64,000 nucleotides of DNA from Streptococcus cristatus (GTDB lineage Bacteria > Bacillota > Bacilli > Lactobacillales > Streptococcaceae): the NCBI RefSeq assembly GCF_003943515.1, contig NZ_RJPT01000005.1:1-64000 (forward strand), written 5' to 3'. How positions within the stretch are numbered: position 1 is the first letter of the stretch; each line of letters opens with the position of its first letter. Below are positions 1 to 8,828 of this stretch, in pieces. A program made the translations under genes and the position numbers. A model generated the notes under the pieces. It worked only from the letters and a program-made list of their open reading frames with translations. It searched no databases and was not told the origin of the DNA.

Positions 1-1
1 C

Positions 2-841
2 TTGACACTTGAAGGAAAGCGTCATATCTTTAAATCCAAACAAGAATTTGTCGTCTTTTATCTGCAATGTCGTGGATATGATACAGATCGTATTATTTAT
101 AATTCTCTAGCAACCCCCTTCTTGGTGGCCTACGCTCTTCGTCCTAAAAATGGTCGTGCAGAAGATGTTCTTTTCTGGCAAGAGCCTATCGGAGAAGTCT
201 TACCTGGTAATATGAAAGTAGCTATGAAAATGCCTCATCGCAATATCCGCATCGCTGTTCAGGACAGGCATGTATATGAGAAAATTCAAAGCTTGGCAAC
301 ACCGGAAGAAAAAGTCTATTTCCACAATATTGGTTATATTTATGAGTACCAGCGTCTTAATAATATGAATCCAGAAGCCTTGATTTTAACCAATAGTGAT
401 CAGCTTGAGCAAATAGAGCAGCTCTTGACTCAGCTGCCAAATGTACATTTCCATATCGGAGCCATCACAGAAATGTCTGGCCATTTAATGGGGCTCAATC
501 GTTATCCGAATGTTTCGCTTTATCCAAATATTCGTCCGGCAAAGGTTGCAGAGCTTTTTGAGAGATGTGACTTGTATCTAGATATCAATATCAGCGATGA
601 AATCCTCAATGCATGTCGCACAGCTTTTGAGAACAATATGTTGATTCTCAGCTTCAAAAATACTTGCCATAGCCGTCGATTTATTGCGGATGATCACATT
701 TATGCGCCAGAAAATGTTTCAGGCATGGTGGATAAGATTCAAAGTGTCCTTGCCCACTCATCAGAGATGGAAGCAGCACTTGCTAGACAGAAACAGGCTG
801 CTAATCAGGCTAGTTTGGAGCAATATAAGGCCATTCTTTAA
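2..841 (+). CDS. gtfB: Accessory Sec glycosyltransferase chaperone GtfB (3' part)
   Basis: Partial gene; its 5' end lies before the window, and the last 279 or so residues are visible. The sequence matches the C-terminal part of GtfB (Gtf2), the non-catalytic partner of GtfA. In streptococci the GtfA-GtfB complex adds the first O-linked GlcNAc to serine-rich repeat adhesins in the cytoplasm before SecA2/SecY2 export. Full-length GtfB is about 440 residues, so roughly the first third is missing here. The fold is a GT-B-like Rossmann domain, with recognisable stretches such as the segment around residues 150-190 (HIGAITEMSGHLMGLNRYPN). A small Asp4-like gene follows after 70 bases, as expected for the end of this locus. 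The reading frame is open to base 1, so the TTG at base 2 should not be taken as a start. Confidence 0.85.
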   Translation: MTLEGKRHIFKSKQEFVVFYLQCRGYDTDRIIYNSLATPFLVAYALRPKNGRAEDVLFWQEPIGEVLPGNMKVAMKMPHRNIRIAVQDRHVYEKIQSLATPEEKVYFHNIGYIYEYQRLNNMNPEALILTNSDQLEQIEQLLTQLPNVHFHIGAITEMSGHLMGLNRYPNVSLYPNIRPAKVAELFERCDLYLDINISDEILNACRTAFENNMLILSFKNTCHSRRFIADDHIYAPENVSGMVDKIQSVLAHSSEMEAALARQKQAANQASLEQYKAIL

Positions 842-911
842 CCAGATACATGAGAACTTGCTTTCGATGAGGGCAAGTTCCTTTATGCAGATTTAGTAAG
901 GGAGGAAAATC

Positions 912-1088
912 ATGCCAGAGAAGAAAAAGGGAATTCTGCAGGAACATATCAACGAACAACTAGATAATCGTAGAAAACCGTTGAAAAGAGAGAAGCAAGA
1001 GTTTAGTATGATTGCAGTTTTAGGCGGTATTCTTTTTCTTATCACCCTCTTAGTCACAATCATCATGCAGTTGGGGCAATTCTTTTAG
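912..1088 (+). CDS. asp4: Small accessory Sec membrane protein, Asp4-like
   Basis: A 58-residue protein begins at ATG 912 behind the strong ribosome site GGAGG at 901-905. The first 31 residues are highly charged and probably amphipathic; residues 32-54 form one hydrophobic membrane segment, so the topology is like a minimal SecE (basic N-terminal helix, then one transmembrane helix). In Streptococcus gordonii two small proteins, Asp4 and Asp5, are needed for SecA2/SecY2 export of GspB and have been compared with SecE and SecG. Position directly after gtfB and size support an Asp4/Asp5 identity; choosing Asp4 over Asp5 is inference. No second small gene lies between this one and the terminator, so the partner is either elsewhere or absent. 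Confidence 0.7.
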   Translation: MPEKKKGILQEHINEQLDNRRKPLKREKQEFSMIAVLGGILFLITLLVTIIMQLGQFF

Positions 1089-1114
1089 CACTTGATATTC
1101 TGGCTAGAATGATG

Positions 1115-1143
1115 AAAAACAGCAGACTTTCCTGCTGTTTTTT
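1115..1143 (+). terminator. Terminator of the accessory Sec operon
   Basis: Inverted repeat AAAAACAGCAG / CTGCTGTTTTTT with a short loop and a run of T. It closes the gtfB-asp4 transcript before holA. Confidence 0.85.
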
Positions 1144-1194
1144 GTTACAATTTATACATGACTAAGAATCAAGAAAATAGAAGGGAGTGCCACT

Positions 1195-2232
1195 GTGTTA
1201 GCAATTGAAAAAATTAGGAACATCACTCCCGAAAATCTCCCACGCTTAACGATTTTGACGGGCGATGACTTGGGGCAATATGAGCTGTTAAAAGATGAGT
1301 TTCTGAAGCAGATTCACTACGATCCTGCAGATTTGAATGTGATGCTGTTTGATATGAAAGAAACGCCTTATCCAGATGTGGAACTGGATTTAGTCAGCCT
1401 GCCTTTTTTTGCGGATGAAAAGATTATTATTTTAGATCATTTTGCGGATCTAACGACAGCAAAAAAGCGCTATTTATCGGATGAAGAGCTCAAGTCCTTT
1501 GAGCAGTATTTGGAAAATCCTAGTAGTACGACCAAATTGGTCATTTTTGCGGAAGGTAAGCTGGACAGCAAACGCCGACTAGTCAAGATGCTCAAGCGCG
1601 ACGGACAGATTTTTGAAGCGGCTGAGATTAAGGAAGCAGATTTACGCCAGTATTTTGCTAAACAGGCCCAGCTTGAAGGTCTGGAGTTTGCTCCGAAGGC
1701 TTTTGACCACTTGCTGATCAAATCAGGCTTTCATTTCAGCGAAATCAGTAAAAACTTGGCTTTTCTCAAGTCTTATAAGGAGTCGGGGCAAGTCAGTATA
1801 GAAGACATCGCTGAGGCGATTCCTAAAACCTTGCAAGACAACATTTTTGATTTGACCCAGCTGATTTTACAGAAACAAATTGATGCCGCACGGAGTTTGG
1901 TGCGCGATCTGACCCTGCAGGGTGAAGATGAAATCAAGTTGATTGCCATCATGTTAGGCCAGTTTCGGATGTTTACTCAGGTCAAGATTTTAGTGGACAA
2001 TGGCCGCTCCGAAAGTCAAATCGTGGCGGATTTATCAGATTATCTAGGCCGCAAGATTAATCCCTTCCAAGTCAAGTTTGCACTCAAGGATGCGCGTGGG
2101 CTTAGCCTCAGCTTTCTGAAAAGAACCCTGACCTGTTTGATTGAAGCGGACTACCAGATCAAGTCTGGCCTTTATGACAAGGATTACCTTTTTGACCTTG
2201 CCTTGCTGAAAATCGCAACAGGAAACTTCTAA
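1195..2232 (+). CDS. holA: DNA polymerase III delta subunit
   Basis: 345-residue HolA, the clamp-loader subunit that opens the beta sliding clamp and helps load it on primed DNA during replication. Length and overall pattern fit the low-G+C Gram-positive YqeN/HolA family: an N-terminal RecA-like fold (opening around residues 16-30, LPRLTILTGDD), a lid domain, and a C-terminal helical oligomerisation domain from about residue 210. The start is GTG at 1195, chosen because AAGGGAG sits 6-8 bases upstream and no in-frame ATG is close. It is followed by sodA 92 bases later, but sodA has its own promoter. In streptococci holA next to sodA is a common arrangement. Confidence 0.93.
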   Translation: MLAIEKIRNITPENLPRLTILTGDDLGQYELLKDEFLKQIHYDPADLNVMLFDMKETPYPDVELDLVSLPFFADEKIIILDHFADLTTAKKRYLSDEELKSFEQYLENPSSTTKLVIFAEGKLDSKRRLVKMLKRDGQIFEAAEIKEADLRQYFAKQAQLEGLEFAPKAFDHLLIKSGFHFSEISKNLAFLKSYKESGQVSIEDIAEAIPKTLQDNIFDLTQLILQKQIDAARSLVRDLTLQGEDEIKLIAIMLGQFRMFTQVKILVDNGRSESQIVADLSDYLGRKINPFQVKFALKDARGLSLSFLKRTLTCLIEADYQIKSGLYDKDYLFDLALLKIATGNF

Positions 2233-2261
2233 AAGCTTAGCAAAATTTATAAGCAAAATAG

Positions 2262-2290
2262 TTGAAAAATGTGCGTTTTTACGTTATGAT
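2262..2290 (+). promoter_or_regulatory. sodA promoter
   Basis: TTGAAA at 2262-2267, a 17-base spacer and TATGAT at 2285-2290, just upstream of sodA. This is a good sigma-A promoter and implies sodA is transcribed separately from holA. Confidence 0.7.
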
Positions 2291-2323
2291 TTGTATAATA
2301 ATAAAGAAAATGAGGACAAGTAA

Positions 2324-2929
2324 ATGGCAATTATTTTACCAGGTCTACCTTATGCATACGACGCTTTGGAACCTTACATTGATGAGGAAACAATGCACCT
2401 TCACCATGACAAGCACCATCAAACTTACGTGAATAATGTAAATGCAGCGCTTGAAAAACACCCTGAAATTGGTGAAGACTTAGAAAAACTGTTGGCAGAT
2501 GTTGAGTCTATTCCGGCTGATATTCGCCAAGCAGTGATCAACAACGGTGGTGGCCACTTGAACCACGCTCTTTTCTGGGAATTGATGACGCCTGAAAAGA
2601 CAGTTCCTTCAGCAGAACTTGCAGCAGCAATCGATGCGACATTTGGTTCATTCGAAAAATTCCAAGCAGCCTTCACTGCAGCAGCAACAACTCGTTTCGG
2701 TTCTGGTTGGGCATGGTTGGTTGTCAACAAAGAAGGGAAACTTGAAGTAATTTCAACAGCAAACCAAGATACACCAATCTCAGAAGGTAAGACACCGATC
2801 TTGGGCTTGGACGTTTGGGAACATGCTTACTATGTGAAATACCGCAACGTGCGTCCTGACTACATCAAGGCTTTCTTCTCAGTGATCAACTGGAATAAAG
2901 TGGATGAGCTCTACGCAGCAGCTAAATAA
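2324..2929 (+). CDS. sodA: Superoxide dismutase (Mn/Fe)
   Basis: 201-residue cytoplasmic superoxide dismutase that converts superoxide to hydrogen peroxide and oxygen. All four metal ligands are in place: His27, His81, Asp163 and His167 (the last two in DVWEHAYY). The order and spacing are those of the Mn/Fe family, and streptococcal SodA enzymes are usually Mn-dependent; metal choice cannot be read from the sequence alone. Start ATG 2324 follows GAGGAC at 2311-2316. The gene has its own promoter and terminator, so it is monocistronic. It is a standard marker for streptococcal species identification, so this gene is the best one here for pinning down the species. Confidence 0.97.
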   Translation: MAIILPGLPYAYDALEPYIDEETMHLHHDKHHQTYVNNVNAALEKHPEIGEDLEKLLADVESIPADIRQAVINNGGGHLNHALFWELMTPEKTVPSAELAAAIDATFGSFEKFQAAFTAAATTRFGSGWAWLVVNKEGKLEVISTANQDTPISEGKTPILGLDVWEHAYYVKYRNVRPDYIKAFFSVINWNKVDELYAAAK

Positions 2930-2936
2930 TAGAATT

Positions 2937-2967
2937 ATAAAACGGATCGCAATGATTCGTTTTTAAA
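2937..2967 (+). terminator. sodA terminator
   Basis: AAAACGGATC / GATTCGTTTTT stem with a 4-5-base loop (GCAAT) and one G-T pair, followed by T residues. Confidence 0.75.
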
Positions 2968-3042
2968 TGCCCTTAAATTGACCTTTCTACTTGTTATTTT
3001 AATGAGAATCTTTTATAATACTAAAATATTAGGAGAAATACT

Positions 3043-4095
3043 TTGATTAAAAATGACATAAAGAAACTGGCTTGCTGGTTCGGTGGTGTTTTCTTATTTA
3101 TTTGTTATTTGGGTCTTTTGGTGGAACCACAGCAAGCTGATAAAAAGATAGCAGAGGCAGGTCAATCAATCGCTTCCTCACATTCTACAGAAGGAGAGGA
3201 AACGAAGTCTGAGGAGACTGCGCGTGCTAGCAAGACGATGGAAGAGAAGCAAGAGGTGATAGAGCAAGACCTTCCGACCATGGAAGCTTTAGGTTTATCT
3301 TACGATTATGCGAATATGACCTTGCCACAAGTTGTTCAGGCTTACATGGATGACATGGGAATTGAATCTTCGCAGCTTGCTTTTTCTTATAAAGACCTGA
3401 CGAGTGGGCAAACTTATGCCATGAATGATACCCAGCCTATGACAGCAGGTTCTACTTATAAACTCCCCCTTAATATGTTGGTTGTTGATGAGGTAGCAGA
3501 AGGAAAATTATCGCTGGAAGAGCGGTTTGATATTACTAACACCAGCTATGAATACAAGGGAGAGCACGATAACTATGTAGCGGCCTTCAATGGCGCCATG
3601 TCTATTCCTGATATGCAGGAGTATTCCTTGGTCTACTCTGAAAATACACCCGCTTATGCGCTAGCAGAGCGACTAGGCGGTATGGATAAGGCCTACAGCA
3701 TGTTTGGAAGGTATGGCCGGTCAAAAGCTAAAGTCAAGACGATCAGCAGAGAGAATAAAACAACAACGGACTACTATATTCAAATTCTGGAGTATCTGTG
3801 GAATAATCAAGAAAAATACAAGGATATTCTTTATTTTATCGGTGTTTCCTTCCCTAGTGAATATTACAAACGTTATTTATACGATTTGACAATTTACCAA
3901 AAGCCTGGGTATGTTAGAGAGGCTCTCAATGTTGATGCTATTGTCATGGAGGAGAAGCCCTATATTGTGGCACTTTATACCGCCTATCTAGGTGGCAGCA
4001 CAGAAGCCAGTGAGGAGATCAGCGGAGTTGGTATTGATCAGGTCGGTCAGATTGCCTATATCATCAATGAATGGCACCGGGTCAACATGAATTAA
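3043..4095 (+). CDS. Membrane-anchored beta-lactamase-like serine hydrolase
   Basis: 350-residue protein with a membrane segment at about residues 10-27, a Ser/Glu-rich linker to about residue 80, and an extracellular domain of the class A beta-lactamase / penicillin-binding-like fold. The active-site SxxK motif is present (S137-T-Y-K140), and a later SEN triplet fits the SxN position. A clear KTG triad is not seen; KPG near the C-terminus is the nearest match, so true beta-lactamase activity is doubtful. Relatives in streptococci are annotated as serine hydrolases of unknown substrate, likely acting at the cell wall. The start is TTG at 3043, chosen because AGGAGA lies 6 bases upstream and no in-frame ATG is nearby. 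Confidence 0.7.
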   Translation: MIKNDIKKLACWFGGVFLFICYLGLLVEPQQADKKIAEAGQSIASSHSTEGEETKSEETARASKTMEEKQEVIEQDLPTMEALGLSYDYANMTLPQVVQAYMDDMGIESSQLAFSYKDLTSGQTYAMNDTQPMTAGSTYKLPLNMLVVDEVAEGKLSLEERFDITNTSYEYKGEHDNYVAAFNGAMSIPDMQEYSLVYSENTPAYALAERLGGMDKAYSMFGRYGRSKAKVKTISRENKTTTDYYIQILEYLWNNQEKYKDILYFIGVSFPSEYYKRYLYDLTIYQKPGYVREALNVDAIVMEEKPYIVALYTAYLGGSTEASEEISGVGIDQVGQIAYIINEWHRVNMN

Positions 4096-4227
4096 AATCG
4101 GCCCAACAACTAGGTTCTGCAACGAACCTGCTGAATGAGGCTGTTTTATAGAAAATAGTTGTAGAATGTGAGTCGATCCTCGCATTTTGTTCTGAATGTG
4201 AGTTTTCTGACCAGCTTTTTTAGAGGA

Positions 4228-4255
4228 TTGACATCTGGGAGGAAAAAGGTATAAT
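4228..4255 (+). promoter_or_regulatory. Consensus promoter for the YhfC-family gene
   Basis: TTGACA at 4228-4233, a 16-base spacer and TATAAT at 4250-4255, both hexamers perfect. The 130 bases before it (4096-4227) hold only a short hairpin (AGGTTC / GAACCT, 4112-4129) without a T run. Confidence 0.85.
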
Positions 4256-4291
4256 TCTAGTAAAACTTTTAATAGTTGAGGAGACGATTTC

Positions 4292-5071
4292 ATGCTTCAA
4301 ACGCATATTTTGATTGCTATGGTGCTGATTTTAGCCGCTGTAGTCATTCCAGTAATTTATTTAAAAAAAACCAAGCAAATTTCCCTGCTTGTTTTCCTCT
4401 TAGGAGGTGTTGGATTTTATCTGTCTAGTCAGATTTTCGAAAATCTCCTACATCGATTGGTTCTACAGCCTCAGGCTGATGGAACGATTGCTCTAATGAA
4501 AAATGCTCCCTTGCTCTATGTTTTGTATGGCATTGCAACGGCGGCTATCTTTGAGGAGACAGCGCGCTATGTGATTTTTCGATATTTACAAAAGAAGCGT
4601 CCACTGACTATTGGTGATAGTCTGGCCTATGGTTTAGGACACGGCGGGATCGAAGCTCTTTTCATCGGTATTTCAGGTCTCTTGAGTCTGTTTGTCCTCG
4701 CTCAGCTAGTCAGCCAAGGGAACAGCCCCTTGCTAGCGAAATTACCCCAAGCGACGATTTATTATGTACAAAAACTACAGGCAGGTCAAATTTACTTACT
4801 GGCTTTCGAGCGTATTTTAGCACTTGCAATCCAAGTATTCTTGACTTTCTGGGTTTGGACGGCTGTAAAAGATAAGAAGCTAGGCTATTTTCTTGCAGCT
4901 CTGGGCTTTCATGCTTTGATTGATTTGGCTCCTGCTCTGGTTCAAGTTGGTTGGCTGACTCAGCCGATTCTGGTTGAAGTGATTATTTTGGTAGAATTTC
5001 TTGCTCTGGTATTTTTGACTAAGAAGTTTCTATCGATATCAATTTTTAATACCAAGAGTAAAAATGCTTAA
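4292..5071 (+). CDS. YhfC-family intramembrane peptidase-like protein
   Basis: 259-residue polytopic membrane protein with about seven hydrophobic segments. It matches the YhfC family (PF10086), related to the CAAX-protease/PrsW group of intramembrane peptidases. The expected motifs are visible in membrane segments: EETAR at residues 88-92, GHGGIE at about 116-121, and a later FHALID. These carry the Glu and His residues thought to form the active site of the wider family. The substrate is unknown; relatives are linked to processing of membrane proteins or to bacteriocin self-immunity, but nothing nearby identifies a target. Driven by a consensus promoter and closed by a strong terminator, so monocistronic. 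Confidence 0.7.
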   Translation: MLQTHILIAMVLILAAVVIPVIYLKKTKQISLLVFLLGGVGFYLSSQIFENLLHRLVLQPQADGTIALMKNAPLLYVLYGIATAAIFEETARYVIFRYLQKKRPLTIGDSLAYGLGHGGIEALFIGISGLLSLFVLAQLVSQGNSPLLAKLPQATIYYVQKLQAGQIYLLAFERILALAIQVFLTFWVWTAVKDKKLGYFLAALGFHALIDLAPALVQVGWLTQPILVEVIILVEFLALVFLTKKFLSISIFNTKSKNA

Positions 5072-5120
5072 TGAGGCTCAAGTAAAGTAGGTAAGAGCCT
5101 AAACGAGATTGGATAGTAAG

Positions 5121-5158
5121 GAGAGGTTAGGACAAAAAATTCCTAGCCTCTCTTTTTG
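5121..5158 (+). terminator. Strong terminator with 12-bp stem
   Basis: GAGAGGTTAGGA / TCCTAGCCTCTC around an 8-base loop, then TTTTT. The stem closely resembles the first hairpin of the repeat element at 16964-17138. Confidence 0.9.
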
Positions 5159-5339
5159 TTAGAAAAGGATTCTTAATGTACTTAGCAGGAGTATTTAAAA
5201 AGTTCTGAGAGAATAATGTTTAAAATGAATTGTAGAAACAAGCGAGTAAAGCTAAATTGCTACCGATTTACTTTCATAGTATTCCTTTTTTTGCCAAAAT
5301 AAACTGGTCTAATAATTTTTGTTTTTGGAAGCGGATTTA

Positions 5340-5348
5340 TGCTATAAT
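5340..5348 (+). promoter_or_regulatory. flp promoter, extended -10
   Basis: TGCTATAAT (extended -10 at 5340-5348) 27 bases before the flp start. No good -35 is present, as is usual for extended -10 promoters. The stretch 5159-5339 is A+T-rich and shows nothing else. Confidence 0.55.
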
Positions 5349-5374
5349 ACTAATAGCAAGTAAGAAGGGTTATT

Positions 5375-6061
5375 ATGATCAATAAGGAACATTATCAGAT
5401 TATTAGACGGCATCCAGCATTTGCACATTTTCCTGTGGAAATTTTTGATAAGATTGCTATTGAGATTCAATTCCGCAAGATCCCCAAGGGACAGATTATC
5501 TTCTTTTCGGGGGATCGCAGGGATCGTCTTTTCCTCCTGCATCGAGGCTATGTTCGTATCGAACAGTATGATTCAACTGATACTTTTTCTTATATGGATT
5601 ATATTAAAATGAATAGTGTGTTTCCATATGGAGGTATGTTTTTCGATGAGCGTTATCATTATACGGCTAGCGCGGTCACCAATGTCGAATATTTCAGCAT
5701 TCCTATGGACTTGTTTGAAGACTATTCAAAAAAGAATGTCGATCAGCTGTTGTTTATCACCAAGCGTTTATCACAGATTTTAGAATTTCAGGAATTGCGC
5801 TTACGGAATGTCGTCTCAGCCAGTGCGACGGATCGCGTGACCCAGTCTTTATCTATTTTATGCATGGATCTGTGCAAAGAGCAGGATACACTTCCGTTTC
5901 CATTGAGTATGAAAGAGTTGGCCAAGCTAGGAGCCACCACACGTGAAACAGTCAATCAGGTTCTAAAAAAACTAAGAGAAGAAGAAGTGATTGACTACGA
6001 GCATAAAAAGTTGACATTTAAGAATAAGGAATACTTTATGAGGTATTTTGAAGGAAGCTGA
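5375..6061 (+). CDS. flp: Crp/Fnr-family regulator of the arginine deiminase operon
   Basis: 228-residue Crp/Fnr-type transcription factor. Residues 1-140 form a cyclic-nucleotide-binding-like beta barrel, followed by a dimerisation helix, and residues about 170-215 a winged helix-turn-helix (recognition region LGATTRETVNQVLKKL). In S. gordonii the homologous Flp lies immediately upstream of arcA and activates the arc operon, probably in response to oxygen or redox state. The same position here supports that role. Only scattered Cys residues are seen and no N-terminal Fnr-type Cys cluster, so an Fe-S sensor is unlikely. A terminator follows the stop, so arcA has its own promoter. Confidence 0.88.
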   Translation: MINKEHYQIIRRHPAFAHFPVEIFDKIAIEIQFRKIPKGQIIFFSGDRRDRLFLLHRGYVRIEQYDSTDTFSYMDYIKMNSVFPYGGMFFDERYHYTASAVTNVEYFSIPMDLFEDYSKKNVDQLLFITKRLSQILEFQELRLRNVVSASATDRVTQSLSILCMDLCKEQDTLPFPLSMKELAKLGATTRETVNQVLKKLREEEVIDYEHKKLTFKNKEYFMRYFEGS

Positions 6062-6086
6062 TCAATCATTGGATTGGTTTTTTTCA
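6061..6086 (+). terminator. flp terminator
   Basis: ATCAATC / GATTGGT 7-bp stem with a 4-base loop directly at the flp stop, followed by seven T residues. Confidence 0.7.
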
Positions 6087-6202
6087 AACATTTTTACACA
6101 TTTAAAACTTTTTTCTGATCATATTCTAATATTAATTGAACATATATTTTTTACAAAAAAAATATATATTCCTAAAAATAATAGAACAATCAAAATATGC
6201 AA

Positions 6203-6216
6203 AGAAAACGCTTTAA
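6203..6216 (+). promoter_or_regulatory. Putative cre (CcpA) site upstream of arcA
   Basis: AGAAAACGCTTTAA matches the cre consensus TGWNANCGNTNWCA at all but two positions (1 and 13) and has the central CG. It lies about 150 bases upstream of arcA within a 300-base A+T-rich intergenic region (6087-6366). Catabolite repression of arc operons by CcpA is established in oral streptococci. The arcA promoter itself could not be assigned with confidence. Confidence 0.55.
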
Positions 6217-6366
6217 AGTAAATAAATATGATAATGTTTTATAAAAAACGCAAAGAATTTGGCATTCGCGATGTAAGATTTTAGGTGTAAGCCTTTCTAA
6301 TCCATGATAGAATAATAGCATAAAAGGGATTGGGAAACCAAACCTCAACGAAAAGGAGGACAATAG

Positions 6367-7596
6367 ATGTCTACACATCCAATTCATGTTTTCTCAGAAA
6401 TTGGAAAACTGAAAAAAGTTATGTTGCACCGTCCGGGCAAAGAGCTGGAAAACTTGCTACCGGACTACCTAGAACGTCTTCTTTTTGATGACATTCCTTT
6501 CTTGGAAGATGCTCAAAAAGAACACGATGCATTCGCTCAAGCTCTTCGTGATGAAGGAATTGAAGTTCTTTATCTCGAAAAATTGGCTGCTGAATCCTTG
6601 ATTTCTCCAGAAATTCGTGAACAGTTCATCGAAGAATATTTGGAAGAAGCAAATATTCGTGGACGCGAAACGAAGAAAGCTATTCGTGAATTGCTGCATG
6701 GTATCAAGGACAACCAAGAATTGGTTGAAAAAACAATGGCAGGGGTTCAAAAAGCTGAATTGCCAGAAATCCTTGACGAAGCGAAAGGTCTGACTGACTT
6801 GGTAGAATCAGATTATCCATTTGCGATTGATCCAATGCCAAACCTTTACTTCACACGCGACCCATTTGCTACCATTGGTAATGCCGTATCGCTCAACCAC
6901 ATGTTTGCAGATACTCGTAACCGTGAAACACTTTACGGTAAATACATCTTCAAATATCACCCAGAATACGCTGGAAAAGTGGAATTGGTTTACAACCGTG
7001 AAGAAGATACTCGTATCGAAGGTGGAGATGAGTTAGTTCTTTCTAAAGATGTATTGGCAGTTGGTATTTCTCAACGTACAGACGCAGCATCTATCGAAAA
7101 ACTTTTGGTGAACATCTTCAAGAAGAATGTTGGCTTCAAGAAAGTATTGGCCTTTGAATTTGCTAACAACCGTAAATTCATGCACTTGGATACTGTCTTC
7201 ACTATGGTTGACTATGACAAGTTCACCATTCACCCAGAAATCGAAGGCGACCTTCGCGTTTACTCCGTTACTTATGAAAACGAAAAACTGAAGATCGTTG
7301 AAGAAAAAGGTGACTTGGCTGAACTTCTGGCTCAAAACCTTGGCGTAGAAAAAGTTCATTTGATTCGTTGCGGTGGCGGCAATATCGTAGCAGCTGGACG
7401 TGAACAATGGAATGACGGTTCTAACACCTTGACAATCGCTCCTGGTGTGGTAGTGGTTTATGACCGCAATACCGTAACCAACAAGATTTTGGAAGAATAC
7501 GGGCTTCGCTTGATCAAGATTCGCGGAAGTGAATTGGTTCGGGGCCGTGGTGGACCTCGTTGTATGTCTATGCCATTTGAACGTGAAGAAGTTTAA
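6367..7596 (+). CDS. arcA: Arginine deiminase
   Basis: 409-residue arginine deiminase; hydrolyses arginine to citrulline and ammonia in the cytoplasm, the first step of the ADI pathway. The catalytic Cys is C399 in [13 protein letters not shown]; the substrate-guanidinium region FTRDPF and the His-containing stretch [10 protein letters not shown] are intact. Length is typical. ATG 6367 follows AAGGAGG at 6353-6359. First gene of arcA-arcB-arcC-arcD-arcT; ammonia from this step raises pH, an important trait in dental biofilm. Expected control is by arginine (ArgR), Flp and CcpA. Codon use is visibly biased, consistent with high expression. Residues 249-259 read [11 protein letters not shown], a segment discussed under findings. 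Confidence 0.98.
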   Translation: MSTHPIHVFSEIGKLKKVMLHRPGKELENLLPDYLERLLFDDIPFLEDAQKEHDAFAQALRDEGIEVLYLEKLAAESLISPEIREQFIEEYLEEANIRGRETKKAIRELLHGIKDNQELVEKTMAGVQKAELPEILDEAKGLTDLVESDYPFAIDPMPNLYFTRDPFATIGNAVSLNHMFADTRNRETLYGKYIFKYHPEYAGKVELVYNREEDTRIEGGDELVLSKDVLAVGISQRTDAASIEKLLVNIFKKNVGFKKVLAFEFANNRKFMHLDTVFTMVDYDKFTIHPEIEGDLRVYSVTYENEKLKIVEEKGDLAELLAQNLGVEKVHLIRCGGGNIVAAGREQWNDGSNTLTIAPGVVVVYDRNTVTNKILEEYGLRLIKIRGSELVRGRGGPRCMSMPFEREEV

Positions 7597-7653
7597 TTCG
7601 TGTTCGACAATTTATCAATAGAAATTTAATAACTAGAAAGAGGAAATAACAGA

Positions 7654-8670
7654 ATGACACATTCAGTATTCCAAGGACGTAGCTTCCTTGCAGAAAAAGA
7701 CTTTACTCGTGCAGAATTAGAATACCTAATCGGACTTTCAGCTCACTTGAAAGACTTGAAGAAACGCAATATTCAACACCATTATCTTGCTGGTAAGAAT
7801 ATCGCTCTCTTGTTTGAAAAAACATCTACTCGTACGCGTGCAGCCTTTACTACAGCAGCTATCGACCTTGGTGCACATCCAGAATACCTTGGCGCTAATG
7901 ATATTCAGCTTGGTAAGAAAGAATCTACAGAAGATACTGCTAAAGTATTGGGACGTATGTTTGACGGGATTGAATTCCGCGGCTTCAGCCAACGCATGGT
8001 AGAAGAATTGGCAGAATTCTCAGGTGTTCCAGTATGGAATGGTTTGACTGACGAATGGCACCCAACTCAAATGCTTGCTGACTACTTGACAGTTCAAGAA
8101 AACTTTGGCCGTCTGGAAGGTTTGACATTGGTATACTGTGGTGATGGACGTAACAACGTTGCCAATAGCTTGCTGGTAACAGGAGCTATCCTTGGCGTTA
8201 ACGTTCACATCTTCTCACCAAAAGAACTCTTCCCAGAAAAAGAAATTGTTGAATTGGCAGAAGGCTTTGCTAAAGAAAGCGGCGCACACATCCTCATCAC
8301 TGAAGATGCAGACGAAGCTGTTAAAGGTGCAGATGTACTTTACACAGACGTTTGGGTATCTATGGGTGAAGAAGATAAATTCGCAGAACGCGTTGCACTT
8401 TTGAAACCTTACCAAGTTAACATGGAATTGGTGAAGAAAGCTGATAATGAAGACTTGATCTTCTTGCACTGCTTGCCAGCATTCCATGATACAAATACTG
8501 TTTACGGTAAAGATGTCGCTGAAAAATTTGGCGTAGAAGAAATGGAAGTAACAGACGAAGTCTTCCGCAGCAAGTACGCTCGCCACTTTGACCAAGCAGA
8601 AAACCGTATGCACACAATCAAAGCTGTTATGGCCGCTACACTCGGCAACCTTTACATTCCAAAAGTATAA
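7654..8670 (+). CDS. arcB: Ornithine carbamoyltransferase, catabolic
   Basis: 338-residue ornithine transcarbamylase. In the ADI pathway it runs in the catabolic direction, splitting citrulline with phosphate into ornithine and carbamoyl phosphate. The carbamoyl-phosphate loop STRTR is at about residues 58-62, the HPTQ motif follows DEW in the middle of the protein, and the ornithine-binding HCLP motif is at 272-275. ATG 7654 has AAAGAGG 9-14 bases upstream, 57 bases after arcA, so co-transcription is likely. A 158-base gap to arcC (8671-8828) has no recognisable terminator or gene. Confidence 0.97.
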   Translation: MTHSVFQGRSFLAEKDFTRAELEYLIGLSAHLKDLKKRNIQHHYLAGKNIALLFEKTSTRTRAAFTTAAIDLGAHPEYLGANDIQLGKKESTEDTAKVLGRMFDGIEFRGFSQRMVEELAEFSGVPVWNGLTDEWHPTQMLADYLTVQENFGRLEGLTLVYCGDGRNNVANSLLVTGAILGVNVHIFSPKELFPEKEIVELAEGFAKESGAHILITEDADEAVKGADVLYTDVWVSMGEEDKFAERVALLKPYQVNMELVKKADNEDLIFLHCLPAFHDTNTVYGKDVAEKFGVEEMEVTDEVFRSKYARHFDQAENRMHTIKAVMAATLGNLYIPKV

Positions 8671-8828
8671 TTTATAAACCGTAATACCAACAGCTATGAG
8701 GGCTGCGACTAATAGCTTTAGTCCAGTCCTCTTTTATATGATGGAAATCTGTTATTTCTTATAAAAATTTGAAAAAATATTAAACTGAAATCTAAAGGCA
8801 TTCAATTGAATGTGATAAAGGAGAATTT

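Noticed and set aside
684..896. 70-codon plus-strand frame at the end of gtfB
   Set aside because: Overlaps gtfB in another frame without a ribosome site; the real next gene begins at 912.
4112..4129. Hairpin AGGTTC / GAACCT as a terminator of the serine hydrolase gene
   Set aside because: Short stem and no T run.
7033..7407. 124-codon minus-strand frame
   Set aside because: Antisense to arcA; Phe/Val-rich translation typical of a shadow of biased codons.
8215..8613. 132-codon minus-strand frame
   Set aside because: Antisense to arcB, no start signals, no family resemblance.
8671..8828. Possible promoter or terminator between arcB and arcC
   Set aside because: Only A+T-rich sequence and weak partial pairings; nothing that meets the standard used for the other sites.
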